From: Methanobacteriota archaeon
GTDB taxonomy: Archaea; Thermoplasmatota; Thermoplasmata; SG8-5; JACRNV01
Assembly: GCA_016214785.1 (NCBI GenBank)
Contig: JACRNV010000058.1
Coordinates: forward strand, 1-39,775
Direction: 5' to 3'
Length of the DNA stretch: 39,775 bases
The notes below the pieces were generated by a model. That model was not told the DNA's origin and did not search any database. It saw nothing but the letters and a program-made list of their open reading frames with translations. Numbering within the stretch: position 1 is the first letter of the stretch; each line of letters starts with the position of its first letter. Shown here piece after piece: positions 11,742-20,276 of this stretch. The position numbers were made by a program, and so were the translations under genes.

Positions 11742-14372
11742 TCACGCAGTGCTGCCGTTTTGAGTGCTCGATATCTTGAAGCCCTCGCTGTAATGCTTGT
11801 AGAACCACTCCTTGACTATCTCGGCGAGCATCAGGTAGACGACGACCATGCCGGCCAGCGCGACGTAGAACACGAGCGGCGGCGGGGTGAAGCCGAATAG
11901 CGCCCCCAGCGGGGTGAACGGGATGAGCATCGCGAATATGACAATGGCCAGGCTGCTCGCAATCAGCGTGCGGCTGGGCTTGCTGCTGTAGAAGGGCGAG
12001 ATATGAGTTCGTATGATGAATATGACCAGGGTCTGGGTGCACAGAGATTCCACGAACCATGCGGTCTGGAAGAGCGCTGGGTTGTCCAGCGCGTGGAAGA
12101 CCAGTATCATCAGCGCGAACGTCAAGAAATCGAATATCGAGCTGATTGGGCCGAGGACGAGCATGAACTTTCGTATGAAGCCTATGTCCCATCTCCGCGG
12201 CCGGGCGATGTACTCGGCATCGACCTCGTCCGTGGGGATGGCGAGCTCCGAGGAATCGTACAGCAGGTTGTTTAGCAGTATCTGGGTCGGCATCATCGGC
12301 AGGAACGGGAGGAAGAGCGATGCGCCCGCAGCGCTGAACATGTTGCCGAAGTTCGAGCTCGTCCCCATCATGACGTACTTCATCGTGTTCCCGAAGGTCT
12401 TGCGCCCCTCGAGCACGCCTTCCTCCAGCGTCATGAGCGATTTCCGCACGAGGATGATGTCCGCCGAGTCCTTGGCCGCGTCGACGGCGTTGTTGACCGA
12501 TATCCCGACGTCCGCGCTCTTGAGGGACGGGGCGTCGTTCATGCCGTCGCCCAGATAGCCCACGACGTGCCCGTTGGCCTTGAGCGCGACGATGACCCTG
12601 TTCTTCTGGTCGGGGCTGAGCCTTGCGAAGATGTTCGCTCCCTCCACTATCCTCGCGAGGGCCGTGTCCGGCGCCTCGGCAATATCCGAGCCAAGGACGA
12701 CGCCCTTGATGTCCATGCCAATCTGCTTGCAGACGTTCCTGGTCACGTGCTCGTTGTCGCCGGTGAGGATCTTGACCTCGATGCCCGACCTGCGCAGCAT
12801 CTCCAGGGCCTTCTTCACCGTCTTCTTCGGCGGGTCCAGGAAGACTATGAATCCCAGGAAGACCATTTCGCACTCATCGCTCGTACAGTACGCCTGGCAC
12901 CCGTCCATTTCCTTGTAGGAGACTGCCAGTACCCTGAATCCTTCCTCGCTCAGCTCCCTGAACTTGAGCTCGAGCCTGGCCCTCAGGCCGTCGGTAAGCT
13001 CCATGACCTTCTCGGACTTGTCGAACCTGTTGGAGATGCGGGCTATCTCCTCGGGCGCGCCCTTCGTTATCATCACCTTGCGCCCATCGCGCTCGACGAC
13101 GATTGAGACTCGGCGCCTCTTGAAGTCGAACGGGACCTCGTCCACCTTCGCGAACGCGCGGATGTCCACCTTCCCGTGCTTCAGCACGGCCTCGTCGAGC
13201 GGGCTCCTCAGCCCCGTCTGGTAGTGGCTGTTCAGGTACGAATAGAGCAGGACCGTCTCGTCGGAATTGCCCTCCAGGTCGATGTGCGAGAGGAGGATGA
13301 CCTTGTTCTCTGTCAGCGTGCCGGTCTTATCCGTGCAGAGGACGTCCATGCTGCCGAAGTTCTGGATGGAGGGCAGGCGCTTGACTATGACCCCCTTCTT
13401 GGCCATGCTGATGGCGCCCTTCGACAGGTTCACGGACATTATCATCGGCAGCAGCTCCGGCGTGAGCCCCACGGCGAGCGCGACTGCGAAGAGGAGGGAG
13501 TCAAGGATGTCCCTGCCCAGCAGCGCCCGGACGAAGAAGACGAAGACCACCAGGAAGAGCGTCGCCTGCATTATCAGGTAGCCGAACCTCCGTATGCCGC
13601 GCTCGTACTCCGTCTCGACCGGGCGCGCCACCAGCTTCTCCGCTATCTTGCCGTACTCAGTCCCCCTCCCGGTTTTAAGAACGACGCCCGTGCCAGTGCC
13701 GCTGACCACGGACGTGCCCATGAAGGCGTGGTTGCTCCAGTCCGTGAGCGAGCCACCCTTCTCCGAGAGCGCGGCCGCGCTCTTCTCGATGGGGTACGCC
13801 TCGCCCGTGAGCGCCGACTGGTTCAGGAACAGGTCCCTGGCCGCGATGAGGCGCGAGTCCGCCGGCACCATGTCCCCGGCCGAGAGGTGCACCACGTCCC
13901 CGGGGACAATCTCGCCGACCTTCACCTCGCGCCGCTCCCCGTCCCTCAGGACCGTTGCAGTGGTGCGCACCTTCTCCCCGAGCATCTCGGCGGCCTTCTC
14001 GGCCCTCCGCTCCTGGTAGAAGTCGAGGGCTATGCTTATGGTGACTATCGTGAATATTATGGCGGCCTCGACGATCTCGCCGAAATAGATGGTGATCGCG
14101 CCGGCCACCATCAGGATAATGACGAGGGGGCTCGCGAAGTGAGAGAGGAATTCAACCGCCGCCGTGCGCTTCTTCTTCCGCGCTATCTCGTTGTACCCGT
14201 ACCTCTCGGCCCTTTCCACGGCCTCCTTGCGCGAGAGGCCGTTCGGAGAGGTGTCGAGCCTTTTGAGCAAATCCTCTGTTGGGATTGATAGAAGCTCCTC
14301 GGTCTCCGTCGATCCTTTTGGGGGCTGAAGCCCTTTCTTCGGAGTGGGCCCCACGGCAGGCTGTCCAGCCAT
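11742..14372 (-). CDS. mgtA: Magnesium-translocating P-type ATPase (P3B)
   Basis: This 876-residue inner-membrane pump uses ATP to import Mg2+. It has the P-type order: actuator SALTGE (186-191), membrane motif VGLTPELLPM (301-310), phosphorylation DKTGTLT with Asp348, nucleotide-domain KGAPEEI (438-444), TGD (538-540) and hinge GDGMNDAPS (609-617). The C-terminal NNLLYDSSELAIPTDEVD is specific for the MgtA/MgtB group and supports the Mg2+ assignment over Ca2+ pumps. The N-terminus has a short Pro/Lys-rich leader before the cation-ATPase domain. The gene is transcribed alone from a TATA box flanked by a perfect dyad, which is a candidate operator. It is convergent with the zinc-ribbon gene, with the duplicated hairpins between them. 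Confidence 0.93.
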   Translation of the reverse strand: MAGQPAVGPTPKKGLQPPKGSTETEELLSIPTEDLLKRLDTSPNGLSRKEAVERAERYGYNEIARKKKRTAAVEFLSHFASPLVIILMVAGAITIYFGEIVEAAIIFTIVTISIALDFYQERRAEKAAEMLGEKVRTTATVLRDGERREVKVGEIVPGDVVHLSAGDMVPADSRLIAARDLFLNQSALTGEAYPIEKSAAALSEKGGSLTDWSNHAFMGTSVVSGTGTGVVLKTGRGTEYGKIAEKLVARPVETEYERGIRRFGYLIMQATLFLVVFVFFVRALLGRDILDSLLFAVALAVGLTPELLPMIMSVNLSKGAISMAKKGVIVKRLPSIQNFGSMDVLCTDKTGTLTENKVILLSHIDLEGNSDETVLLYSYLNSHYQTGLRSPLDEAVLKHGKVDIRAFAKVDEVPFDFKRRRVSIVVERDGRKVMITKGAPEEIARISNRFDKSEKVMELTDGLRARLELKFRELSEEGFRVLAVSYKEMDGCQAYCTSDECEMVFLGFIVFLDPPKKTVKKALEMLRRSGIEVKILTGDNEHVTRNVCKQIGMDIKGVVLGSDIAEAPDTALARIVEGANIFARLSPDQKNRVIVALKANGHVVGYLGDGMNDAPSLKSADVGISVNNAVDAAKDSADIILVRKSLMTLEEGVLEGRKTFGNTMKYVMMGTSSNFGNMFSAAGASLFLPFLPMMPTQILLNNLLYDSSELAIPTDEVDAEYIARPRRWDIGFIRKFMLVLGPISSIFDFLTFALMILVFHALDNPALFQTAWFVESLCTQTLVIFIIRTHISPFYSSKPSRTLIASSLAIVIFAMLIPFTPLGALFGFTPPPLVFYVALAGMVVVYLMLAEIVKEWFYKHYSEGFKISSTQNGSTA

Positions 14373-14394
14373 GAGAGGCTCCCAAAGGGCGATG

Positions 14395-14424
14395 GGGTAT
14401 ATGTAAGCTATCCGTCAGGATAGC
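14395..14424 (-). promoter_or_regulatory. mgtA promoter with operator-like inverted repeat
   Basis: On the minus strand the TATA-like TTACATATACC (14396-14406) lies about 25 bases before the ATG at 14372. Directly upstream, on the BRE side, GCTATCC (14407-14413) and GGATAGC (14418-14424) form a perfect 7-bp dyad around four bases. Position and symmetry suggest a binding site for a dimeric regulator. Confidence 0.5.
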
Positions 14425-14485
14425 GATGGCCCCCAAGGTGTGGGAGAGTTGAGCCTAATCCATCGCCTTGATGATAATCGGCGCA

Positions 14486-15235
14486 TCATATTTCCGCGGG
14501 GAGCTTGTCCGTCAGGTCTTTGTTGCATTTCGGACAGAGGTATTTGTTAACCTGCCCAGAGTAGATCGCCGTGACTCTATGCTCGTCGCACACCGGGTAC
14601 CTGAATGGGGCGGCTCTCTTTATCAGCCCGTTGTTCACCCTCTTAATAAATATTTTCTCGAGGTAGTCGGCTAGGGGACGCTGGTAAGTCTTGAATAGAA
14701 TCGCTTTCTCCGCCTTCAGCCCCATGCGTGAATAGTACTCCTCGCACGTCCAGGCGAATTGCTGGTTGTCCTCGGCTCTCGGGAAATTTATAGTCGTTAT
14801 CGCCTCGAGCGTGACGTGAAAATGGTTGAGTTCTATGGCTATCCTCACGTCACCAGCGCTCTCGGTCTGCCTGAAACCGCGCACCTGGCTCCAAGGAAAG
14901 GAGAAGTACAGGGCGGCTTCCGCGGCAAACTTCTCGCCGGTCTTGATGTCTATGAAGAACGCCACGTTGACATTCCCCACAAGATGCTTCTCGTAGAGAA
15001 TGGCGAAGAAGCCGTCCGGGCGCAGGATGCAGTAGCAGGCCTGCGAGTCGGAACATCTGAGCGTCCCGGCCTCGTATCTCGCATCTACGTCGGACATCCC
15101 GCTCGTCTTGTCGAGTGGATGATTCGCCTTGGTCGTTATCCCCGCCAAAGCGGGGAACTTCGTCTCCCCCGGAATCTTGTTGAAATGCGGCGGGTGGACG
15201 AACTTCACCTTGTCCCCGAATGCGATTCTGACCAT
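14486..15235 (-). CDS. Unrecognised protein with C-terminal zinc ribbon
   Basis: The 249-residue product is not recognised. It has no signal or membrane segment. The N-terminal part contains VHPPHFNKIPGETKF, the middle has an alternating beta-like region (NVNVAFFIDIKTGEKFAAEAALYFSF, shown here only in part), and the C-terminus ends with a likely zinc ribbon: CDEHRVTAI then CPKCNKD. A WTCEEYYSRM segment adds another cysteine. Its third-position GC looks lower than that of the neighbours, which could point to transfer. The start is supported by GAGGGG eight bases upstream and a TATA-like run at 15289-15303. It runs codirectionally with mgtA but has a separate promoter. Confidence 0.75.
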   Translation of the reverse strand: MVRIAFGDKVKFVHPPHFNKIPGETKFPALAGITTKANHPLDKTSGMSDVDARYEAGTLRCSDSQACYCILRPDGFFAILYEKHLVGNVNVAFFIDIKTGEKFAAEAALYFSFPWSQVRGFRQTESAGDVRIAIELNHFHVTLEAITTINFPRAEDNQQFAWTCEEYYSRMGLKAEKAILFKTYQRPLADYLEKIFIKRVNNGLIKRAAPFRYPVCDEHRVTAIYSGQVNKYLCPKCNKDLTDKLPAEI

Positions 15236-15288
15236 GCAATTCCCCTCAGCGGGTTATTCCAGACCCTTGATATTACCGTTTCGTAGAA

Positions 15289-15303
15289 AATGATATATTA
15301 TAG
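15289..15303 (-). promoter_or_regulatory. TATA-like box for the gene starting at 15235
   Basis: The minus strand reads CTATAATATATCATT here, about 55-65 bases before the start codon, leaving a leader of about 30 bases that contains the GAGGGG ribosome-binding site. The stretch 15304-15355 shows nothing else. Confidence 0.45.
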
Positions 15304-15355
15304 ATTGCATGGATAACACGGCTGCATCTATGAAAGTGGATGACCAGAAGAAATG

Positions 15356-15820
15356 TCACCGGTCCAGCCTCGTCTCCATCATGTAGAGTTGCTCGTCTAT
15401 GCCCATCTTCCGGTAGAACGCGACGGCCTTGGCATTCTTGGGCTTCACCGGCACGTGGAGGGCGACGACCTTGCGCCTCTTCGCCTCCCTGACGACCTGC
15501 GCCAGCAGCGCCCGCCCCACCCCCTTGCCGCGGACGCCGTCGCGCACGAAAAGGTTCGTCATGTAGCCGCTCATGCCTCCGTGCAGGAACTCGGGGATGA
15601 CCCAGAGGTCCGCGAAGCCGACGAGCCTCTTGCCGTCCTGCGCAACGAAGACGGCGTGGTGGCCGTCATCGAGCCCCTTGGAAAGGAACTTGCGGAACGT
15701 GGCCTTCGGCGGCGATTCCTGGATGAGAGCGTTGTCTATCTTCAGGAGGTACATCTCGAACTCGCAAGCCATGTTCACGATCTCGCCGCTGTCCTTCCTA
15801 GTGGCCCTGCGGACTTTCAT
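15356..15820 (-). CDS. GNAT family N-acetyltransferase
   Basis: The 154-residue single-domain protein has the GNAT fold signatures: N-terminal MKVRRATRKDSGEIVNMA, the beta4 strand GYMTNLFV, the acetyl-CoA pyrophosphate loop RGKGVGRALL, and a C-terminal NAKAVAFYRKMGI helix typical of the family. It should transfer an acetyl group from acetyl-CoA to an amine; the substrate cannot be told. The frame is open far upstream, but the upstream part encodes a mix that overlaps the beta-helix gene, so ATG 15820 is chosen. It follows the surface-protein gene by 107 bases on the same strand. Confidence 0.9.
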   Translation of the reverse strand: MKVRRATRKDSGEIVNMACEFEMYLLKIDNALIQESPPKATFRKFLSKGLDDGHHAVFVAQDGKRLVGFADLWVIPEFLHGGMSGYMTNLFVRDGVRGKGVGRALLAQVVREAKRRKVVALHVPVKPKNAKAVAFYRKMGIDEQLYMMETRLDR

Positions 15821-15927
15821 TCTAGCACCTGGTCTGAAAACGCCGGCGGCTATAATAAGGCATAGGCTGACGGAAAAAGCTGTCCAGACCAGATAGCTCG
15901 TTTTGATTCCGGCGAGTGCGCAAGGTT

Positions 15928-17955
15928 TTATTTTCTCTTCTTCAGGTAAAGCGCTGCACCGATTGCGCCGAGGACTGCGACGATGGCCATCACTGCGTAC
16001 ATCGTGTAGTACTCGGCCTCGTGCGCCGCCGGCGATTCCTCGGTCGTGAAGGTGATGGAGCATGGCTGCGCAAGGGGGTTCCCGCGCAGGTCAGTCGCCG
16101 CCGTGGTGATTGTGACCGTGTACTGCGAGCTGTAGTTGTACCCAGCGTCCGGCGTGAACGTCAGGTTCAGGCCGTCCCAGGCGAATTTACCCGTTACCGC
16201 CGGCGTTATGGAGAACGCCTGCTCGGCCGAAGTCCTGTTCATGGCCTCGGAGAACGCTATCGCGATGGGCTGGCCGCTCTTCACGCCGACCGCGCCTGAG
16301 GCGATGCCGCTCCCGCTGACGAGCGGCGGCCAGATGTCGCCGAGGTCGGTGAAGACCATCTGGGTGGTCTTGTTGACCTGCAGCTGCCTCGGGTTGTCCC
16401 CGAACGCCATGCCGCCGTAAGAGACGTTGACTGTGATGACCGGCTCGACGGAGCCGAGGATCGACACGAACGATTGCCTGACCGTGAGCCATGATGTGTT
16501 GCCGTCGGCGCCCGTCTGCACGCTGGCAAACGGCACGCCCTCCTCCTTCACGTCTACCCTGACCCCCTGGATGGGCGCGAAGGTCTCGTTCCTGACCTGC
16601 ACGCGGAGGTACTGCCACTCGTCCACTGTCGAGAGGTCGTCCTTTATCCTGAACGGCGAGTCGTGGTTGACATTGATGAGCTGGACCTCGCACCCGTCCT
16701 CGGTCGCGATGGCGCCCTCGACCATGCCCGTGATGACGGAGTCGCGCACAAGCAGGTTGGTGCCGACGGCATAGACGCCGTTCCAGTTGTTGCGTATGGT
16801 CGAGTTGTCTATCCTCACGCGGCCACACTTGTAGAACGTCATGCTCCCCTGGGCGGTGATGTTGCCGTAGTAGTTGTTGTTCGGGTCGCTCCAGCCGGAG
16901 TCGATGAACGCGCCGGAAATGTTGACCCACTTCAGGCCCATGTAGTAAATCGTGCTGAGGTCTATGCCGTTTGCGACGTTGCCGCTCATGTTGGCTATCA
17001 CGCCGCGCGAGTTGTACGGTATGTCGACGGCAGCGCCGTTCGACGCGAAGGTGTTGTCGGTGAATAACGCCGACGAATTGTAGAACCTCGTGCCGTTCCC
17101 CCGGCAGCCGATGAATGTGTTGTTATGCACGACCGGGTCGGCCTCGAAGACGAACACGCCGTCTATGCAGTTGACGAAGTGGTTATCGCCGACGTAGGAG
17201 CTGGAGTTCGAGCAGAGCACGCCCACGCTGCAGGGCTCGCCGAAGCTGTTGTTGCCGACGATGCCCTCACCGAAGAGGATGACGCAGTGCTGCAGGCTCG
17301 TGAAGGTGCACCCCTCTATGCGGGCCTTGGCGGGCGCATAGACAACGATGTCGGCGTAGACTGGTGAGGAGAAGGAGGAGTTCGAGAGCGAGACATAGCC
17401 GTTAATGCTGCAATTGACTCCCTGGTTCTTGTTGAGGGTGAATGTGGACCTGTCGATCCACACATAGCCGCCCAGCACGACGACGCCGTTGTCCGAGTAG
17501 CTGATGTCGCAGTAGTTCAGCGAGCCGTAGCTCGAGCCGTTGAACTGCACGGACTCCCAATCGGAGTAGTTCATCCCGGTCGGCCACTTGTACGAGAGGA
17601 AGGTGATGTGGCTCAGGGTCGTGCCGTTGGCCCACATGGCCCCCTCGACGTAGATGGACGCGCCCTTCGACACCAGGACCTGGACACCTGGCTGTATTGT
17701 GAGAGTGACCCCCTGGTCTATGGTCACGTTGCCGAGGATCCTGTACGGGCTTGCGCCCACCTCCCCTATGTATGTTGGCAGGAACCACGTGGTGTCCTGC
17801 GTTATGTGGCCAACGACGGCGGTCCCCTCCGACCCGGCCCTCGTCCCTCCGCTCGCGGGCATGGAGATGGCCGGTGCAATCGCTATTAACAATAGAATCG
17901 CCGCCACTGACGCCGGCAGCGCCATTGCCGCTGCGCCCATGAAGGACAAGCCCAC
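15928..17955 (-). CDS. Secreted right-handed beta-helix (NosD-like) surface protein, membrane-anchored
   Basis: The 675-residue protein starts with a signal peptide (hydrophobic run about 8-31, ending near AISMPASGG). The large middle region (about 80-440) is a parallel beta-helix with repeats such as NCSINGYVSLSNSSF, VGNNSFGEP and VVHNNTFIGC. Many N-x-S/T sites there may be glycosylated. A carboxypeptidase-like or SbsA Ig-type region follows (GVKSGQPIAIAFSEAMN, TDLRGNPLAQPC), then a C-terminal membrane helix with a basic tail (GAIGAALYLKKRK). This architecture is common in archaeal cell-surface proteins. The start lies 15 bases after the tbp stop on the same strand, so it may be co-transcribed with the general transcription factor gene. 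Confidence 0.9.
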   Translation of the reverse strand: MGLSFMGAAAMALPASVAAILLLIAIAPAISMPASGGTRAGSEGTAVVGHITQDTTWFLPTYIGEVGASPYRILGNVTIDQGVTLTIQPGVQVLVSKGASIYVEGAMWANGTTLSHITFLSYKWPTGMNYSDWESVQFNGSSYGSLNYCDISYSDNGVVVLGGYVWIDRSTFTLNKNQGVNCSINGYVSLSNSSFSSPVYADIVVYAPAKARIEGCTFTSLQHCVILFGEGIVGNNSFGEPCSVGVLCSNSSSYVGDNHFVNCIDGVFVFEADPVVHNNTFIGCRGNGTRFYNSSALFTDNTFASNGAAVDIPYNSRGVIANMSGNVANGIDLSTIYYMGLKWVNISGAFIDSGWSDPNNNYYGNITAQGSMTFYKCGRVRIDNSTIRNNWNGVYAVGTNLLVRDSVITGMVEGAIATEDGCEVQLINVNHDSPFRIKDDLSTVDEWQYLRVQVRNETFAPIQGVRVDVKEEGVPFASVQTGADGNTSWLTVRQSFVSILGSVEPVITVNVSYGGMAFGDNPRQLQVNKTTQMVFTDLGDIWPPLVSGSGIASGAVGVKSGQPIAIAFSEAMNRTSAEQAFSITPAVTGKFAWDGLNLTFTPDAGYNYSSQYTVTITTAATDLRGNPLAQPCSITFTTEESPAAHEAEYYTMYAVMAIVAVLGAIGAALYLKKRK

Positions 17956-17970
17956 CCCTGGCCCTCGGGC

Positions 17971-18522
17971 TCAGTGCAGCAGCCCGGCGGTCTTCAGCTC
18001 CTTCTTCAGAGTCTCCACGCCCTTCTCTATGTCCTGGACGGTCTTGGCGCCGGTGCACACGACCTTGCCGGAGCCGAACAGGAGCATGACGACCTTTGGC
18101 TTCTCGACGCGGTAGACGAGGCCCGGGAACTGCTCTGGCTCGTACTCTACCCTCTCGAGGCCCAGGGTGATCGCGATGGCGTTGAGGTTGAGCTCGGTCT
18201 TGAGGTCGTAGACCGCCACTATGTTCTGGACGGTTATCTGCGGGTTCCTGTTCACGTCCGGCAGGCCGGCCCTCTTGAGCTTGTCGATCACCGTTTTGAT
18301 TGTCGACTCGACGCTCTTCAGGTCCTTCGCCCCGGTGCAGTTGGCCTTCCCGCTACGGAAGAGGAGCATCGCGGTGCGCTGCTCCTTTATCCTGTATACC
18401 AGGCCGGGGAACTGCTCCGGCTCGTATTCCGCCCCCTCCAACGCGAGAGCGACCTGCGTGAGGTCGAGCTTCTTCGCGAGTTCCGTCGATGCCACGATGT
18501 TCTCTATGCTTACCTCGGACAA
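17971..18522 (-). CDS. tbp: TATA-box-binding protein
   Basis: This general transcription factor binds promoter TATA boxes and recruits TFB and RNA polymerase. The 183-residue protein is the expected archaeal core length and shows the two-fold internal repeat: VSIENIVAST / ITVQNIVAVY, YEPEQFPGLVYRI / YEPEQFPGLVYRV, and LLFRSGKANCTGAK / LLFGSGKVVCTGAK. The four intercalating-region residues of the repeats are in place. There is no acidic C-terminal tail. A minus-strand TATA (CCTTATAAAC, near 18549-18558) lies about 30 bases before the ATG, so transcription is probably leaderless and could be autoregulated. Confidence 0.97.
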   Translation of the reverse strand: MSEVSIENIVASTELAKKLDLTQVALALEGAEYEPEQFPGLVYRIKEQRTAMLLFRSGKANCTGAKDLKSVESTIKTVIDKLKRAGLPDVNRNPQITVQNIVAVYDLKTELNLNAIAITLGLERVEYEPEQFPGLVYRVEKPKVVMLLFGSGKVVCTGAKTVQDIEKGVETLKKELKTAGLLH

Positions 18523-18548
18523 GACTTACACCCTCTCGTCATCGTGTA

Positions 18549-18590
18549 GTTTATAAGGGTTGATAAAGCTTTCCTTTATAATGGTATATA
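18549..18590. promoter_or_regulatory. Divergent promoters of tbp and the HAD gene
   Basis: TTATAAGG at 18551-18558 serves tbp on the minus strand. TTTATAATGG at 18575-18584 and TATATAC at 18585-18591 are plus-strand TATA candidates for the HAD gene, whose ATG is at 18638. The overlapping TBP sites make coordinated control of the pair possible. Confidence 0.5.
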
Positions 18591-18637
18591 CTGATTCCCG
18601 GGGAAAGCCTATTACGCTGGCGCCCGATTGCCGGCCG

Positions 18638-19282
18638 ATGAAAGGCGTGGTCTTCGACCTGGACGGGACGCTGCTGGACTCGATGCCGACGATAAAGCGC
18701 TGCCTGAACGCCATCCTCGTCAAGTACGGCTCCGCGCCGCTCAACGACGCGGAGCTGAGGCCACAGATAGGGCGGAAGTTCAGGGACATCCTCGCGGAGC
18801 GGATAAAAGACGTTGAGCCGGCCTTCAAGGATTACCGCGAGCTGCAACTCGCCACATTCCAGCAGGACACGAATGCCTACCCGGGCGCCCACCGCATGCT
18901 CAAGCGCCTGGCAGCGAAGGACGTGCAGATGGCGATAGTGACGATGCGATTGGGACGAGTGGCGCGCACCATCGTCGGCGCGTACGACATGGCGCCGCCG
19001 GTAAGAGCAGTGCTCGGGGACGACGAGGTCGAGAGGCCCAAGCCCTTTCCGGAGGCGATATGGGGGGCGTGCAAGGCGCTCGGGACGAAGCCTGAAAATA
19101 CTATCGTCGTCGGAGACACGCGCTTCGACATCCTCGCCGGGAAGGCCGCCGGGAGTAGGGCAATCGGCGTTACCTGGGGATACGGCAGGAGCGGGGAGAT
19201 GCGCGAGGCCGGCGCCGACCTGCTCGTGGACACCTTCGACGAGCTGGAGCGGGCGATACTCTCTTACGAAAGCATGGAATAA
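18638..19282 (+). CDS. HAD-superfamily hydrolase (phosphoglycolate-phosphatase-like)
   Basis: The 214-residue protein begins with motif I FDLDGTLLDS, with nucleophile Asp7 and acid/base Asp9. It continues with a helical C1 cap, motif II in AIVTMR, the motif III lysine in RPKPFPEAI and motif IV VVGDTRFD. This is the HAD subfamily IA layout of Gph/beta-phosphoglucomutase-type phosphatases; the substrate is unknown. The frame is open from 18560, but ATG 18638 places motif I five residues from the N-terminus, as is normal. The next gene's TATA box overlaps its stop codon. Confidence 0.88.
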   Translation: MKGVVFDLDGTLLDSMPTIKRCLNAILVKYGSAPLNDAELRPQIGRKFRDILAERIKDVEPAFKDYRELQLATFQQDTNAYPGAHRMLKRLAAKDVQMAIVTMRLGRVARTIVGAYDMAPPVRAVLGDDEVERPKPFPEAIWGACKALGTKPENTIVVGDTRFDILAGKAAGSRAIGVTWGYGRSGEMREAGADLLVDTFDELERAILSYESME

Positions 19283-19290
19283 TTATAAAT
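19281..19290 (+). promoter_or_regulatory. TATA box of the thioredoxin-like gene
   Basis: AATTATAAAT overlaps the HAD stop codon. It predicts a transcript start near 19310, which lies after the in-frame ATG at 19303 and so supports ATG 19324. Confidence 0.5.
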
Positions 19291-19323
19291 GCGCGGAGCG
19301 GCATGAAGACAGCGAGGATTACA

Positions 19324-19713
19324 ATGGCAGGCGCGGTGCAGGAGCTTACCGAGGGCAATTTCGATTCGTCGCTCGAGGGCGCGGACAAGCTCGCCATCGT
19401 CGAGTTCTACACAAACACGTGCGTGAACTGCATGGCGATGAGGCCCGTGTACGAGGCGCTGGCCATCGAGCTGGAGAAGTACGCGCTCTTCGCGCGCATC
19501 AACGTCGCCGAGAGCCAGGCCATCGCAGCGAGGTACGGGATCATGGGCGTGCCGACCTTCAAGTTCTTCTGCGGCCAGCGGCCGATAGGCGAGCTGGTCG
19601 GCGCAATCAACGCGACGATACTTGGGAACACCATCAAGGACTTCGTGCGCCACAAGAACGAATGCATCTCGAAATCCACGCCGATAATCTACGAGATGGA
19701 CGGCTACGGTTAG
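19324..19713 (+). CDS. Thioredoxin-like protein with CVNC motif
   Basis: The 129-residue protein has a thioredoxin fold: IVEFYTNTCVNC (Cys33-x-x-Cys36) at the end of the first strand, ARINVAES in the third, and the cis-proline in GIMGVPTFKFF (Pro77). The active site CVNC replaces the usual CGPC, which should change the redox potential. A C-terminal extra segment holds another cysteine (NECISKS). It may reduce or oxidise protein disulfides in the cytoplasm. An ATG at 19303 is in frame, but the TATA position and GAGGA before 19324 favour the shorter form. The end overlaps the convergent VOC gene by four bases. Confidence 0.87.
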   Translation: MAGAVQELTEGNFDSSLEGADKLAIVEFYTNTCVNCMAMRPVYEALAIELEKYALFARINVAESQAIAARYGIMGVPTFKFFCGQRPIGELVGAINATILGNTIKDFVRHKNECISKSTPIIYEMDGYG

Positions 19714-20156
19714 TCCCTTTTTTTCCTCTTCGCCCGCCCCATCAGCTCCAGCCATATCCCGTTGGGGTCCTTGACGAAGGCCAGGTCGTACACCCCGTGG
19801 TTGAAGGGCTTGACGGCGCTCTCGCACCCGCACCTCAGGAGGCGCTCGTACTGCGCCTTGACATCGCTCACGTAGAAGCCGAGGTGGTCGAGCTCGCTGC
19901 CGTTCTTGTATGGCTCGAAGTATTCGCTCGTCTCCGGGTACCAGTTCAGCTCGAGTATCTGCTTCCCCGTCGGCGTGGACATCTGGACGTAGGTGCCCTC
20001 GTGCGTGTGCATGCGCCCCCGGAAGATGACGTTGAAGCCGAGCGCCTCCCTGTAGAACCTCAGCGATCCCTCGAGATCCTTCACCCTGATACCGGCGTAC
20101 CACATCCTGACGCCGAGCCTGTTCCCCTTCCTTCCCCGGACCTGCTTCTTTGGCAT
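19710..20156 (-). CDS. VOC (glyoxalase/bleomycin-resistance) family protein
   Basis: The 148-residue protein carries two beta-alpha-beta-beta-beta halves: MWYAGIRVKDLEGSLRFY at the start of the first and LDHLGFYVSDVKAQYERL at the start of the second. Metal ligand positions are plausible at the His of LDHLGFYV and the Glu of GIWLELMG, with ILELNWY in the first half. A lactoylglutathione-lyase-like or epimerase activity is possible; the substrate is not known. The N-terminal extension is basic (MPKKQVRGRKGNR). ATG 20156 is preceded by GGGAG at good spacing; an ATG at 20177 is less well supported. Confidence 0.87.
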   Translation of the reverse strand: MPKKQVRGRKGNRLGVRMWYAGIRVKDLEGSLRFYREALGFNVIFRGRMHTHEGTYVQMSTPTGKQILELNWYPETSEYFEPYKNGSELDHLGFYVSDVKAQYERLLRCGCESAVKPFNHGVYDLAFVKDPNGIWLELMGRAKRKKRD

Positions 20157-20246
20157 ATTACACGCTCCCTGACGCATTGGAATGTTCGCGCCTCCTTAAC
20201 TTTTTTTCTCCCTGCCTGTATTCCGTTTTCAATCTCGTGGCACCAT

Positions 20247-20256
20247 TTTTAAATAC
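20247..20256 (+). promoter_or_regulatory. TATA box of pdaD
   Basis: TTTTAAATAC lies 21-30 bases before ATG 20277, which fits a leaderless message. Confidence 0.55.
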
Positions 20257-20276
20257 GTAGCGCCATATTCTCCTGC

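Noticed and set aside
13176-14288. 370-residue open frame antisense to mgtA
   Set aside because: Composition of a shadow frame (Arg/Glu/Leu/Val-rich), with no promoter or family features; the P-type ATPase is certain.
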